Assembly (NCBI GenBank): GCA_009760855.2
Contig: WPIO01000044.1
Coordinates: forward strand, 1,676,393-1,740,392
Reading direction: 5' to 3'
Origin: Cristatella mucedo
Lineage: Eukaryota > Bryozoa > Phylactolaemata > Cristatellidae
Length of the DNA stretch: 64,000 bases
Made by a program: the position numbers and the translations under genes. This document shows positions 44,477 through 53,102 of the stretch, in pieces (the first letter of the stretch is position 1; the number at the start of each line of letters is the position of its first letter). The notes under the pieces were generated by a model that saw only the letters and a program-made list of their open reading frames with translations, ran no database searches and was not told the DNA's origin.

Positions 44477-45343
44477 ATTAGTGACTTATTAAAAATTGCT
44501 AGTGATATATTAAAGAATCTTGAAAGTATTAGAAGAAGTAGTCAAGCAAGTAAAGATGGATACGTTTTCAATATAACTGGAACTACTAATCCAATAAGAA
44601 CTATGGTTAATGCACCAATATTACTAAGAGGTAAAAACTTTAAGATCTGTTTTAAGAAATTTGCTGCAACTAATTCTATTATAAATATAACTGAAACTAA
44701 TAATACTTTTGTTTATAGAGTTACTGGTGGTTCAGAACAAACTATTAAATTAAGTCCTGGAATATATGGTGGTACAACTGATGATATAAATGTTGGAATT
44801 GCTGATACAATTAATAATTCAATTACACAATCTGGAGCAACAACTGATAAGTTTCAAATGGGACTTGATACTTCTACTTCAAAATCATAGATTAAATTAC
44901 CTGTTGGTTGGAGTTTTCTTGCAAGTAAATCTTCTATTTCTACTATATTAGAATTTAGTGCTGCTGCTTATACAACTCTTTCTGCTGCTGACTTTGCTAA
45001 AATGTATTCTGACATTACACCGGTCGTTTGTACACCGAATACTAGGGTTTATTCTGAGAATGAAGTGTATGTTAGTAATATTGATTTTATAGTTATAAAT
45101 TGTAACATGGTTGCAAATGGAACTAGTTTTATAAATGAAAAAGAATCACAAGTATTAGCTAGTTTTCCTTATGATGCTTATCCATGAAGTCTTATGGTTT
45201 ATGAACCAAAAACTATTGAATAACGTAATGTTACTAATGATTCTATCTCTGATATAGTAATTACTATTACTGATCAAAACCAAAATCTAATGGATTTTAA
45301 TTCTTAAAATATTACAGTTGCTATAGAAATTCTTGAAGTTTAA
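44477..45343 (+). pseudogene. Penton-like minor capsid protein A, broken
   Basis: Polinton penton base is a single jelly roll. Here the C terminus ISDIVITITDQNQNLMDF and the strand-rich body (IKLSPGIYGGTTDDINVGIA, IKLPVGWSFL) fit that family. The expected start after TATATAGAA (44468-44476) reads ATT instead of ATG, giving a missing start codon. In-frame stops are TAG 44888, TGA 45185, TAA 45221 and TAA 45305, all in one unshifted frame. The true end is probably the tandem TAA TAA at 45341. Without indels, only point changes would be needed to inactivate it. Confidence 0.7.
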
Positions 45344-45352
45344 TAAAGAAAA

Positions 45353-46247
45353 ATGTCAATAAGATTAACCGGAACTAGTAGTTCAGAATCAAAAACATTA
45401 TATCCACCTCTTATGCTAGGATCTGATTCAGGTTATAATAAAATTTGATTACGAAAAGTAGAGTTTACTTACACTAATAAAGTAGTATTAAATATACTTG
45501 AAGATAAAAACGATAAACTTTGGTTTAAGTGGAGTATCTTCTGCTTATATTACAATTGCTCCTGGTTATTATGATTCAAATAAAATAACAGCAGCTCTAA
45601 ATAGAGGACTATCAGAACCTCAAGTAAAAACTATTGTTGCTCCAAATGGTCCAACAACAACAACAACAACAGTTAGTGCTTTTTATGATGCAACTAAAAG
45701 AAATAGTACAGGTATAAAATTTAGTGTTGATACAGATGATAAAATATTAATGCAAATAGTTGGCGATTTCGTTGTTCTACTTGGAAGCAATTCTAATGTT
45801 GCTGTGAATTCAATAGGTAATACTCTTGGTTTTAATTCAAATCAACAAGGAACATTTGATAGTGCTCTTGTAGGTGGAACACCATGTGAAGCAATAGAAA
45901 AAGCAATGTGTTTTGCTGGTATCTTTGAAGCATGGAATAAAATGTTATTACCAGACGATAAAGGAATACGATGGATAAGTGTTGATTGTGATTTAGTTGA
46001 TCCTTTTAAGAATTATTTAGAAAGGAGAAAAGGATTCTTAGAGCAATGTAGTTCTTTATATATTATAGATATTGATGATATTAGTCCAGATGAAAAGGTT
46101 GACCTATACATTAATAATGTATGGTATTTATCAACACGTGGTGATGTAGATGAAATAAGTAGTTTTAAGATAAGTTTAACAGATCAAAATGAAAATCCTG
46201 TATCAATTATAACTGATGTAGTTGCAACAATAGAAATTTCAAAGTAA
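45353..46247 (+). pseudogene. Penton-like minor capsid protein B, frameshifted
   Basis: ATG 45353 (MSIRLTGTSSSESKTLYPPL) reads to TGA 45446, and a frameshift follows near 45510. From 45510 the frame is open for 245 codons to TAA 46245. The pattern AYITIAPGYYDSNKITAALN matches the SPG/APG-Y...ALN motif of Polinton minor capsid proteins, and the end FKISLTDQNENPVSIITDVV mirrors that of protein A. The two genes are therefore probably tandem paralogs. One may act as the penton and the other as a fibre-linked variant; this is inference. Confidence 0.65.
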
Positions 46248-46256
46248 TATAGAGCA

Positions 46257-46865
46257 ATGGGTAGCTATGCAAGAGTTGGTTATGAAAGAATACATGGTGG
46301 TAAATATCGTGGATCTGGAGCAAAGTTTGATAATGCTCTTAATATCTTTAATCAAGTTTTAGGTACTACAAGTAAAGCTGTTGATGCAGGATTATCGATT
46401 GCTAATAAAGGTATTGAAATGCATCAAGCAAGAAAGCTTACTGAACTTCAAACAAAGAAAGAAAAGATAGATCAAGTTTATGCTGTTAAACGTAGAGAGA
46501 TGGATGATAAACTTGAAGAATAAAAAAGAAAGAAAGAACTTGAATATGAGCTTGAAAAGAAAAGAAAAGATGAAGAATATGACAGAAAGATTAAAGAGAT
46601 GGATCTTAAACTAAAAGAAGTTATGCTTGAAAAGATTACTAAGAAAAATCTAAAAAAAAGTAGAAAGGCAAAGATAGAAGATGATGAACCAGAACTAGAT
46701 GACTATTCAGAGACTCTTAAAGAGAATGGTCCTAAAGCATATGCAGAGAAATAGCAAAAGTAATTAATGATAAAGCTGTTGTTCCTTATGTTAGTCCTAG
46801 GATTGATACTTAAGGAGGTAACATAAAGAAAAGATTAGGTGCTGGATTATATATTCAAAAATAAA
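46257..46865 (+). pseudogene. Coiled-coil structural protein, broken
   Basis: Starts MGSYARVGYERIHGGKYRGS, then a long Lys/Glu-rich coiled coil (ELEYELEKKRKDEEYDRKIK). A TAA at 46521 falls inside the coil, a frameshift near 46755 precedes the last 40 residues, and a TAA occurs at 46811 before GGNIKKRLGAGLYIQK. The (R)LGAG near the end resembles an adenain cleavage site (MIL-x-G-x-G/x), which would fit a processed virion component, though this is inferred. The stop of the preceding gene lies within the TAATATAG motif upstream of this ATG. Confidence 0.55.
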
Positions 46866-46877
46866 ATTTTAGTTTTT

Positions 46878-46892
46878 TATATAGAGAAGAAA
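46878..46892 (+). promoter_or_regulatory. Start-site motif TATATAGAGAAGAAA
   Basis: Directly before the major capsid ATG 46893. It decides that start over the in-frame ATG at 46839. Confidence 0.6.
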
Positions 46893-48416
46893 ATGGCAAG
46901 TGCACCTATCGATAGTATACTCGAACTTGGAGATCCTGACTTCCCTGAATATAAACTTAAAGACTATCAATTTAGAGAGTTTTATCAAGTTAATGGAAAT
47001 GAGACTGATAATGTTACTAGTAAATTAATTAGTTTCATTGTTCCTTGTGAACAACAAACCTGTTATGTCTTATCTGATAGTTATCTTTTACTTGAAGGAC
47101 AAATACAAGTCTATACTGCTGCTAATGGTGCTTATGGTACTCCTCATAAAAATCTTGCATTTAGTCTTGTTAATAACACTGGTGCATGGATGTTTAGTAG
47201 TATAAGAGTTAGACTTGGCACTGAAGAGATTGAAAGCCTCCCACTAAAAGAAGGAGTTGGAAGTGTCTCAACACTAATGGGTCTACTATGTTATCCAAAT
47301 GAATATAATAGAACTGAAGGTCCTGCTAGTGGATGGAGAAAAGATGAAGCAAGTGGAATTGACGATTTAGCTGGAGGTCTTACTTCTTATGTTAGCCCTA
47401 ATGCTGCTAGAGCTAGTGCTTCAAACACTGGATATGTAGTTAGAAGAGGAATTATAAATAACACTATTGATGAGGTTGGAAATTTCAGTATTGCTTTTCC
47501 TCTAGCAAGAATCTCTGGTTTTTGTGCTGATATGAATAAAATTCTTTATAATATTCCATTTACACTTGAAATGACTCGTGTTGGTGGATTTGATAGAGAT
47601 ATTATTTTGACTGGAACAAGTGGAAGTGCAAATGATCAAATTAACGCAGTGGCTACGAGTGGAACTGGTTCTGTTGGTATTGGTAATGGACAAGGTGTTT
47701 ATACTGCTTTTAGAACTGCAATGTCAAAAATGAGACTTGTTGTACCATGTGTTACACCAAAAGAAAGTATTCAAAGAGCACTTGCAGATATTTCAAGTGA
47801 GAGATCAAAGAAAATTAGACTAAATTACAGAGTTAAACGATATCAAAACATTACTGTAAATACTTTCAATCAAAATCTTTTATTTGTTAAAACTTTATCA
47901 GTTCAAAATACAATTGATAAGGTTAGGTGGTTGATAGTTGCTGCTCAAAATGCCGATAAATATGATAGCTACACTGGTAACCCTTGTACTTACAATTATT
48001 GTGATATTAAAAGTGTTTCAGTTCTTGCTAATGGATCTAAACAATATCCTGCAGTTCCAAGATCTAGTTTGCCAAAACTTGGTAAACATGCACCTGCATA
48101 TATGGATTTCACGACTTTCAGAAAACAATATCTTGGAGTTAATGAGCTCGCTAATCCAACTGGTGTTTCTTTCTCAGAATGGATGTCACTTTATCCTATT
48201 CATGTTGTTGACTTGCAATACAATGATGAACCTCTTAGAGCGACTTCTAGACTTGATGTAACTGTTGAATTCAATAGTGCTGTGCCTGCTGGAACCACAT
48301 TGATAATCCACTATTTGACCATTTGTAAGAATAGTGCTGAACTAACTTCTAATGGAAGTGGTGCTAATTTCACTTGTAGCAAAGGAAATATGGTATATTA
48401 TGGAAAAGATTTTTAA
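46893..48416 (+). CDS. Double-jelly-roll major capsid protein
   Basis: Intact 507-codon gene, the Polinton major capsid protein that trimerises into pseudo-hexameric capsomers. I use ATG 46893 rather than the upstream in-frame ATG 46839 because it follows TATATAGAGAAGAAA, the element's start-site motif; the 18 earlier codons overlap the end of the preceding gene. Length and position after the penton-like genes fit the family. Recognisable segments include YQFREFYQVNGNETDN, GAWMFSSIRVRLGTEEIES, VVPCVTPKESI and the C-terminal SRLDVTVEFNSAVPAGTTL. All Gln codons are CAA or CAG, with no internal UAR. This suggests either recent function or chance sparing. Confidence 0.92.
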   Translation: MASAPIDSILELGDPDFPEYKLKDYQFREFYQVNGNETDNVTSKLISFIVPCEQQTCYVLSDSYLLLEGQIQVYTAANGAYGTPHKNLAFSLVNNTGAWMFSSIRVRLGTEEIESLPLKEGVGSVSTLMGLLCYPNEYNRTEGPASGWRKDEASGIDDLAGGLTSYVSPNAARASASNTGYVVRRGIINNTIDEVGNFSIAFPLARISGFCADMNKILYNIPFTLEMTRVGGFDRDIILTGTSGSANDQINAVATSGTGSVGIGNGQGVYTAFRTAMSKMRLVVPCVTPKESIQRALADISSERSKKIRLNYRVKRYQNITVNTFNQNLLFVKTLSVQNTIDKVRWLIVAAQNADKYDSYTGNPCTYNYCDIKSVSVLANGSKQYPAVPRSSLPKLGKHAPAYMDFTTFRKQYLGVNELANPTGVSFSEWMSLYPIHVVDLQYNDEPLRATSRLDVTVEFNSAVPAGTTLIIHYLTICKNSAELTSNGSGANFTCSKGNMVYYGKDF

Positions 48417-48439
48417 TAAAATTATAATAACAAAATATA

Positions 48440-49269
48440 ATGCAAAAAAACAAGTTTTATTCAAGGGTCTGATGAGTGGAAGAGATCTATGAGTTTAAAT
48501 ATAGGTGGATCAGAAGTGTATTCTGTGTTAGGAAATGATATGGTTTTTGGTAGTCAAACTGATTGTGATATAGAACTAATTGCTAATAGAAAACTAAAAA
48601 AATGTATTGCTAATTCTCAACCGATGAGATTTGCACAAATTTTATTTGGTAAGGTATTCGAGCCAATAGCGGCTAAATATTTAGAAATGAAATTAGATAG
48701 AACTATTGAAAATGCAAATGATTGCTTTACTAGTGATGGTGTTTATAGATATTCTCCAGATGGTATTATAGATGAAGATACATTAATTGAGATAAAGTGT
48801 TTGTGGTCTAGAAGTATAGTGGAAGATTTTTATTCCCAAACAATACTTGGCTCAATGTTTATTAGGATTACATGTACTAAAATTAAGTAGATGTTTTTAT
48901 AGTGAATTTGAATTATTTGTACCTGGATTGAATTGTGATAATATTCCTAAAGATTATGTTGGTGCTGGGACTTTAGGAATACCAACAATTTATTATTTTA
49001 ATTTCCCAATAAGAGAACCTTTGTTTATGTATTTACTTAAAGATGAAAAATATTATGATTTTGAATTTGATATAATTTCCGATTATGATAAATTTATTAA
49101 TAAAAGAACTTTTGGTTATGATATAAAATATTATATAAAAAACGTAGAAATACAAGTGATAGAAGAGGAAGATCCATTTAGATTTCCAAGGAATGTTCCA
49201 ATTGTTAGAGAAGTATTAGAAAGAAGCAAAATATTAATCAATGAATATACAGAAAATTTCAAAGTTTAG
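48440..49269 (+). pseudogene. YqaJ/lambda-type exonuclease, two frameshifts
   Basis: The core runs from FIQGSDEWKRSM and IGGSEVYSVLG through MRFAQILFGKVFEPIAAKYL to YRYSPDGIIDEDTLIEIKCL, the PD-(D/E)xK active site (Asp in SPDG, Glu and Lys in EIK) of viral recombinase exonucleases. A shift in the A7 run near 48447 separates the start codon ATG 48440, and another near 48840 separates the C-terminal half (CLLGLHVLKLSRCFYSEFEL). It ends at TAG 49267. Such enzymes resect DNA ends for recombination or replication, and they occur in some adintovirus-like elements. The end overlaps the next gene by 29 bp. Confidence 0.78.
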
Positions 49270-50112
49270 AGAGGAGGATTATGTTTCTAAAGTTAATGGT
49301 ACTATATTATCTGATCTTAATGCAAATGGTAATAGAATTATAAATTTATCAGATCCAATTAATGATTCTGATGTAGTTACAAAAGCATATGCAGATTCTA
49401 AATTTGTTGTTAATACAGGAACGACTTTGAATCTTGGAGGAAAGACTATTACTAATCTTGCTCCAGGTGTTAATCCTACAGATGCAGTAAATGTTAGCCA
49501 AATAAATAACTATGTTAAGAAGACTGGTGATACAATGACTGGAGATTTAAACATGAATAGCTTTGCTATAACATCTACTTATTGGAACTCAGGTAATAAT
49601 AATCCAGTATTTTGAAAGATGATTATTGTGTTACATATGGTGGAATGAAGAGGGATGTTTTATTTAAAGCCTTACCTTCAACAACAAATATTGATATGGG
49701 TGGATATTCAATAACTAATGTTGCAAATCCTGTTAATCCTCTTGATGTAGCTACTAAATCTTATGTAGATAAAACAGTTAAAAAAATAACAGAAGTACTA
49801 GCTCTATCAATGGATCTTAATGCAAAGAACTCAATACTAAATCTATCAACACCTTATTCATGGACTAACAAAACTGCTCCACCTATAATGATATTAAATG
49901 TTATGGTTGTTAGAGCATCTAATTGTATGTTTCTAAAACCTAATACTGATACAAATGCAGTATCTGGAGATGTAAGAGCAATAAATACTTCTCCAACAGG
50001 TGTGGATTTAAAGTATTATGTATATTTTACAAGACTCCCAACAGAGTATTACTTCATTGATACAACTGGAAAACTAAGAGTAAATATCTTGGTCAGTTAT
50101 GTACCCACCTGA
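49241..50112 (+). pseudogene. Fibre-like protein 4, one frameshift
   Basis: The protein has three shaft-like repeats: RIINLSDPINDSDVVTKAYA, TITNLAPGVNPTDAVNVSQI and SITNVANPVNPLDVATKSYV. A single shift near 49610 (TGA 49613) joins two frames. The C-terminal head (LNLSTPYSWTNKTAPPIMIL) lacks repeats and ends SYVPT with TGA. It is the plus-strand relative of the three minus-strand fibre genes and probably arose by duplication; the likely role is attachment, inferred from repeats. Confidence 0.78.
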
Positions 50113-50129
50113 ATAGTATAAATGATATA

Positions 50130-50537
50130 TTAGAACTATTACCTCTTTTAACTTTGTTGCTTTACGTTTACCTTTAAGAATAGGGAATAGTTTTGATATA
50201 AAACAAATAGCTTCATGGTCTAAACAATGATGTAATAAAGTAGAGCAACATTGTTTTTTAAATGTTTCTTAACTAATGAATATAATTTAGTTGGTCTCTC
50301 TTTCTTAAATGAATTAGTATTTATGTTACAATATGAACAAATTATAATTGCATCATTGCGCATAAGACTAGAATCAAATTCTGTTTCATTCATATCTTTA
50401 TCACAGATATCACAACGTATTTCATAGTTTCTTTTTGGTCTCTTTTTTCTTGATGACAGTAAGGATGTCTTCCTTCTAGATAATCAGTTTCATTAAATGT
50501 ATATAAACAAGTTTCACAAATAATTTTTATTCTCTAT
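50130..50537 (-). pseudogene. Small Cys-rich (zinc-finger-like) protein, broken
   Basis: Minus-strand segments carry paired cysteines: IICETCLYTFNETDYLEG, PYCHQ, YEIRCDICDKDMNE and IIICSYCN. Two frame changes are needed (near 50450 and 50255). The only good candidate start is an ATT where ATG would be expected, next to the CTATAGA motif shared with the integrase. It probably encoded a metal-binding protein of about 130 residues; function unknown. Confidence 0.45.
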
Positions 50538-50540
50538 AGA
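50532..50540. promoter_or_regulatory. Start-site motif TCTATAGA before integrase
   Basis: Palindromic TCTATAGA, placed to serve the integrase on the plus strand and probably the Cys-rich gene on the minus strand. Confidence 0.5.
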
Positions 50541-51392
50541 ATGTCATTTTTAACTCTAAATGAAAGAAAAAAAGAAGGTAAATTTAATCCTGACTCAGAT
50601 ATGTCAAGTATTCAAACCAAGACCTAAGAAAATTCCACAAGGTTTCTTTAATATTGTTGAGCCTAGTGAAAATCATCAAGCAGATATTTTATACATGCCT
50701 AATGATTCTGGATATAAATATGTACTTTGTGTTATTGATGTTGCTAGTAGATATAAAGATTCAAGACCTCTTAAAACAAAGTCTTCTAAAGAAGTAACAA
50801 AAGCAGTAATAGATATTTATAATAAAGGTCCTTTGAAATAGCCAAAGAAAATGACAGTTGATCCAGGATCAGAGTTTAAAGGTGAGTTTGCTAAAGAAAT
50901 GAAAAAACATGAAACACAAATTATTGAAGGTACTAGTAAAAAGAGTGTTGCATTAGTTGAAAGAATGAATAGAACAGTTGCTGAGAGAGCATTCATTGCT
51001 CAATACGAAAAGAAATAGAAAGTATCAATAAAGGAGAATATACTAGAAATAGAGAGTGGATTGATAATTTACCAAAGACTATTGATTATCTAAATAATAG
51101 TGTTACGGAAGCAATAGGTGAAAAACCTGTTAAAGCGATAAAAAAAGAAAAAGTATATCTAAAGAAACCAAAATATCATAGAAAAGTAGGAGAACAAGAA
51201 CCGTTATTAGAACTTGAAACAACTGTTAGATATTTATTAGAACCAGGTGAAGGAGAAGATGAAAAAAGAAGAAGGGCTACAGACCCAAAATGGAGTTTAA
51301 CTAAACATACTATTGTTAGAATAATGGTATTGCAAGAACAAGCTGTTAAAAGAAGTTTTGTTAGAGAGTAATTACAAGTTATTAAGCCTTAG
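50541..51392 (+). pseudogene. Retroviral-type (rve) integrase, broken
   Basis: ATG 50541 follows CTATAGA. After a shift near 50610 the catalytic core reads QADILYMPND (first Asp), MTVDPGSEFKG (second Asp) and SVALVERMNRTVAER (Glu). The C-terminal SH3-like region (DPKWSLTKHTIVRIMVLQEQ, then RSFVRE) is typical of Polinton integrases. Disruptions are TAG 50839 (after GPLK, where the family normally has Trp before PK), a shift near 51015, and TAA 51369 after RSFVRE. The final TAG at 51390 overlaps the stop of the convergent two-TM gene. The enzyme inserts the element into host DNA. Confidence 0.9.
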
Positions 51393-51783
51393 ACGACTCT
51401 GGACTTTCTAATGGTTCAATTAATATTTCATCGAATTCTTCTTTAGTTACTTTATCGTCGTCTAATGCATCAACAATCTTTGAAACTAAGTTATGATTTG
51501 TTTGAAGAGTAGATCTTTTCCTTCTATCAATTTGTGATATTGTACTATCTATTGAGATTATCATTGTTGATAAAGCACCTAATACTGTTACTACGTGAGA
51601 AAGTTCCTCATGTTTTTGAATGTAAGTACTGGTTGCTGTAGTCGCAAGAGATAGTAAGATACCTATAAATTGAAAAACATATTTAACTCTTATTAATTTA
51701 GTTAAGCAACCTTTAATTCTATCATTGTCTAAAAGTATTTGATTATACTTGGTATTTGCGTATTTGGTTCGAAGGTCTGACAT
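51382..51783 (-). CDS. Two-TM small membrane protein
   Basis: Intact 133-codon gene starting after TATAGGACA. It has two hydrophobic segments: about residues 35-54 (VFQFIGILLSLATTATSTYI) and about 62-80 (SHVVTVLGALSTMIISIDST), separated by a short polar turn (QKHEEL), with an acidic C terminus (VTKEEFDEILIEPLESPESS). Similar hairpin membrane proteins are common in large DNA viruses. No function is known; it could sit in a virion or host membrane. Confidence 0.6.
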   Translation of the reverse strand: MSDLRTKYANTKYNQILLDNDRIKGCLTKLIRVKYVFQFIGILLSLATTATSTYIQKHEELSHVVTVLGALSTMIISIDSTISQIDRRKRSTLQTNHNLVSKIVDALDDDKVTKEEFDEILIEPLESPESSKA

Positions 51784-51896
51784 TGTCCTATATTAATAAA
51801 AATTGTTTTATTAATCGTATTACGTCATGTACTAAATTTTGACTGCTGTTGAATTCCTGATATATCACGTGAGTCGGAGTTATCTTCCTTCCCAAA

Positions 51897-52763
51897 ATGG
51901 CGTCTTGTGATGAGATTATGTTCGATTACGATAGCGATGACTCGTTTGATGTGAACGAGTAGAGTATTGAAATTCCAGACATGGAATTTTTCTCTGAGGA
52001 GAAAGTAGAATTGATGGAAATGCTTGAAATGGTAAGTGAAATAAGATCATTCATTACTGAGTCAATTGCGTTAGCCGTCAATACTAGTCTAAGTCGACGC
52101 CAAGAGGGTGACTTGTTCGATCATCTATCCTTACCATCCTCGCCTAGTTCAAGTCGATACCCAGAGGGTGACTTGTTCGACCGTCTATCCTTGTCAATCT
52201 CTCCTAGTGCAAGTCGATGCCCAGAGGGTGACTTGTTCGACCGTCTATCCTGCCTCTTTCTCGGGAGTTCGTGTCGATGCCCTGAGGGTGACACGGCTCG
52301 GGGAGGAATGTTTATAACAACTAATAGCTTAGTAAATCCTAGTGCAAGTCTATACCTAAATGGTGACTTGTTCGATCGTCTATCCTTACCATTCTTGTTT
52401 AGTGCAAGTCGATGCCTAAATGGTGACTTGTACGATCATCTATCCTTTTCATTCTTATTTAGTTCAAGTCAATGCCCAGAGGGTGACTTGAATGATCATC
52501 TATCCTATATCTTTCTTGGTAGCTCGTGTCGATGCCCAGCGGGTGACACAGCTCGGCTTTTGGGGCTTTCGTCATTTAATAAACTGTTTGTCAAATGTAT
52601 GACAAGTATTTTAGGATGTCAATATGAATCAACACTTGGAAACGTAAGTATAAAGGTAAGTAAGATAAGTATTGCAGCGCGCAGGGGGTGGGATAGGGGT
52701 GGGCTGGGGGTAAAGGGTAGTTTTTTCGATTGCTTTGACACTAATTTAAAGTACATAATTTAA
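51897..52763 (+). pseudogene. Repeat protein with eight 20-residue units
   Basis: ATG 51897 opens MASCDEIMFDYDSDDSFDVN, meets TAG at 51960, then continues in the same frame to TAA 52761. The middle has eight copies of a 60-bp unit coding for patterns such as RCPEGDLFDRLS, starting at 52091, 52151, 52211, 52271, 52346, 52406, 52466 and 52526. The spacing is 60 bp throughout except one 75-bp step, and the fourth and eighth units share the variant GDTAR, so a four-unit block was duplicated (255-bp offset). Base composition is richer in GC than the other element genes. No known domain; the first 20 residues may be acidic and flexible. Confidence 0.6.
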
Positions 52764-52780
52764 ATATGGCACCCGGACAG

Positions 52781-52850
52781 TTGATTTATTGGACCAATGG
52801 TTAACGCGCTTGCCTCCATATGCAAGGAGCAAGAGGTCGAATCTCAAAAC
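52781..52850 (+). other. tRNA-like remnant beside the right TIR
   Basis: Contains TTGGACCAATGGTTAACGCG (resembling box A) and, 36 bases later, GAGGTCGAATCTC (resembling box B with one base missing). The anticodon region forms an odd extended stem (CTTGCCTCC/GGAGCAAG) and no acceptor stem pairs. It looks like a decayed tRNA or SINE head rather than a working tRNA. Confidence 0.45.
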
Positions 52851-52874
52851 ATACTAAGTATTTTATATTTATTA

Positions 52875-53077
52875 TATAGACACATCAACCTAAACAGCTC
52901 TTAGTAGATATACAATGAAGGGTATGGAGAATAGGGTCTCGAGGATGACGACAGCCATTAAATAAATCGGACGAAGATAATAATCGAACGAAGTGAGAAT
53001 ATTATGAGGACGATTTATTTAATTAATGACGTCATCGACCGAGCCCTAGGCTACATGCCATTCATTGTATATCTACT
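52875..53077 (-). repeat. Right terminal inverted repeat, 203 bp
   Basis: Pairs with 29204-29406 over its whole length with only scattered mismatches (for example cctaaacagctc against gagttgtttaggg). It ends ATCTACT, the complement of the left end AGTAGAT, immediately before the putative cggcta target copy. Confidence 0.95.
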
Positions 53078-53102
53078 CGGCTATTGCGTTGCTTAGCTGG
53101 GA

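Larger units (their letters stand above)
29204..53077. mobile_element. Maverick/Polinton (adintovirus-like) element
   Basis: A 23.9-kb AT-rich block bounded by 203-bp inverted repeats that begin with AG, as is usual for this class. It encodes the defining set: protein-primed PolB, retroviral-type integrase, adenain-type protease, packaging ATPase, double-jelly-roll capsid protein and penton-like protein. It also carries a PLA2 protein, pX-like protein and fibre-like genes, as in adintoviruses. Polintons usually make 6-bp target duplications. Here cggtta (29199-29204) and cggcta (53078-53083) flank the element with one mismatch, which is suggestive only. Many genes carry frameshifts or stops, so this copy is probably unable to move by itself. 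Size and gene content are typical of the class. Confidence 0.97.

Noticed and set aside
46839-46892. Longer capsid protein starting at ATG 46839
   Set aside because: The 18 extra codons overlap the previous gene's end and contain the TATATAG motif; ATG 46893 fits the start pattern.
52081-52560. CRISPR array
   Set aside because: The 60-bp units are contiguous, coding and without spacers.
29474-52763. Ciliate-type nuclear code (UAA and UAG = Gln) for the whole element
   Set aside because: Capsid, ATPase and PLA2 genes use only CAA/CAG; several genes clearly end at TAA or TAG before a new start motif; convergent genes share TAA stops at 39675-39678; one TAG is at a Trp site; frameshifts show general decay. 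Kept only as a question to test.
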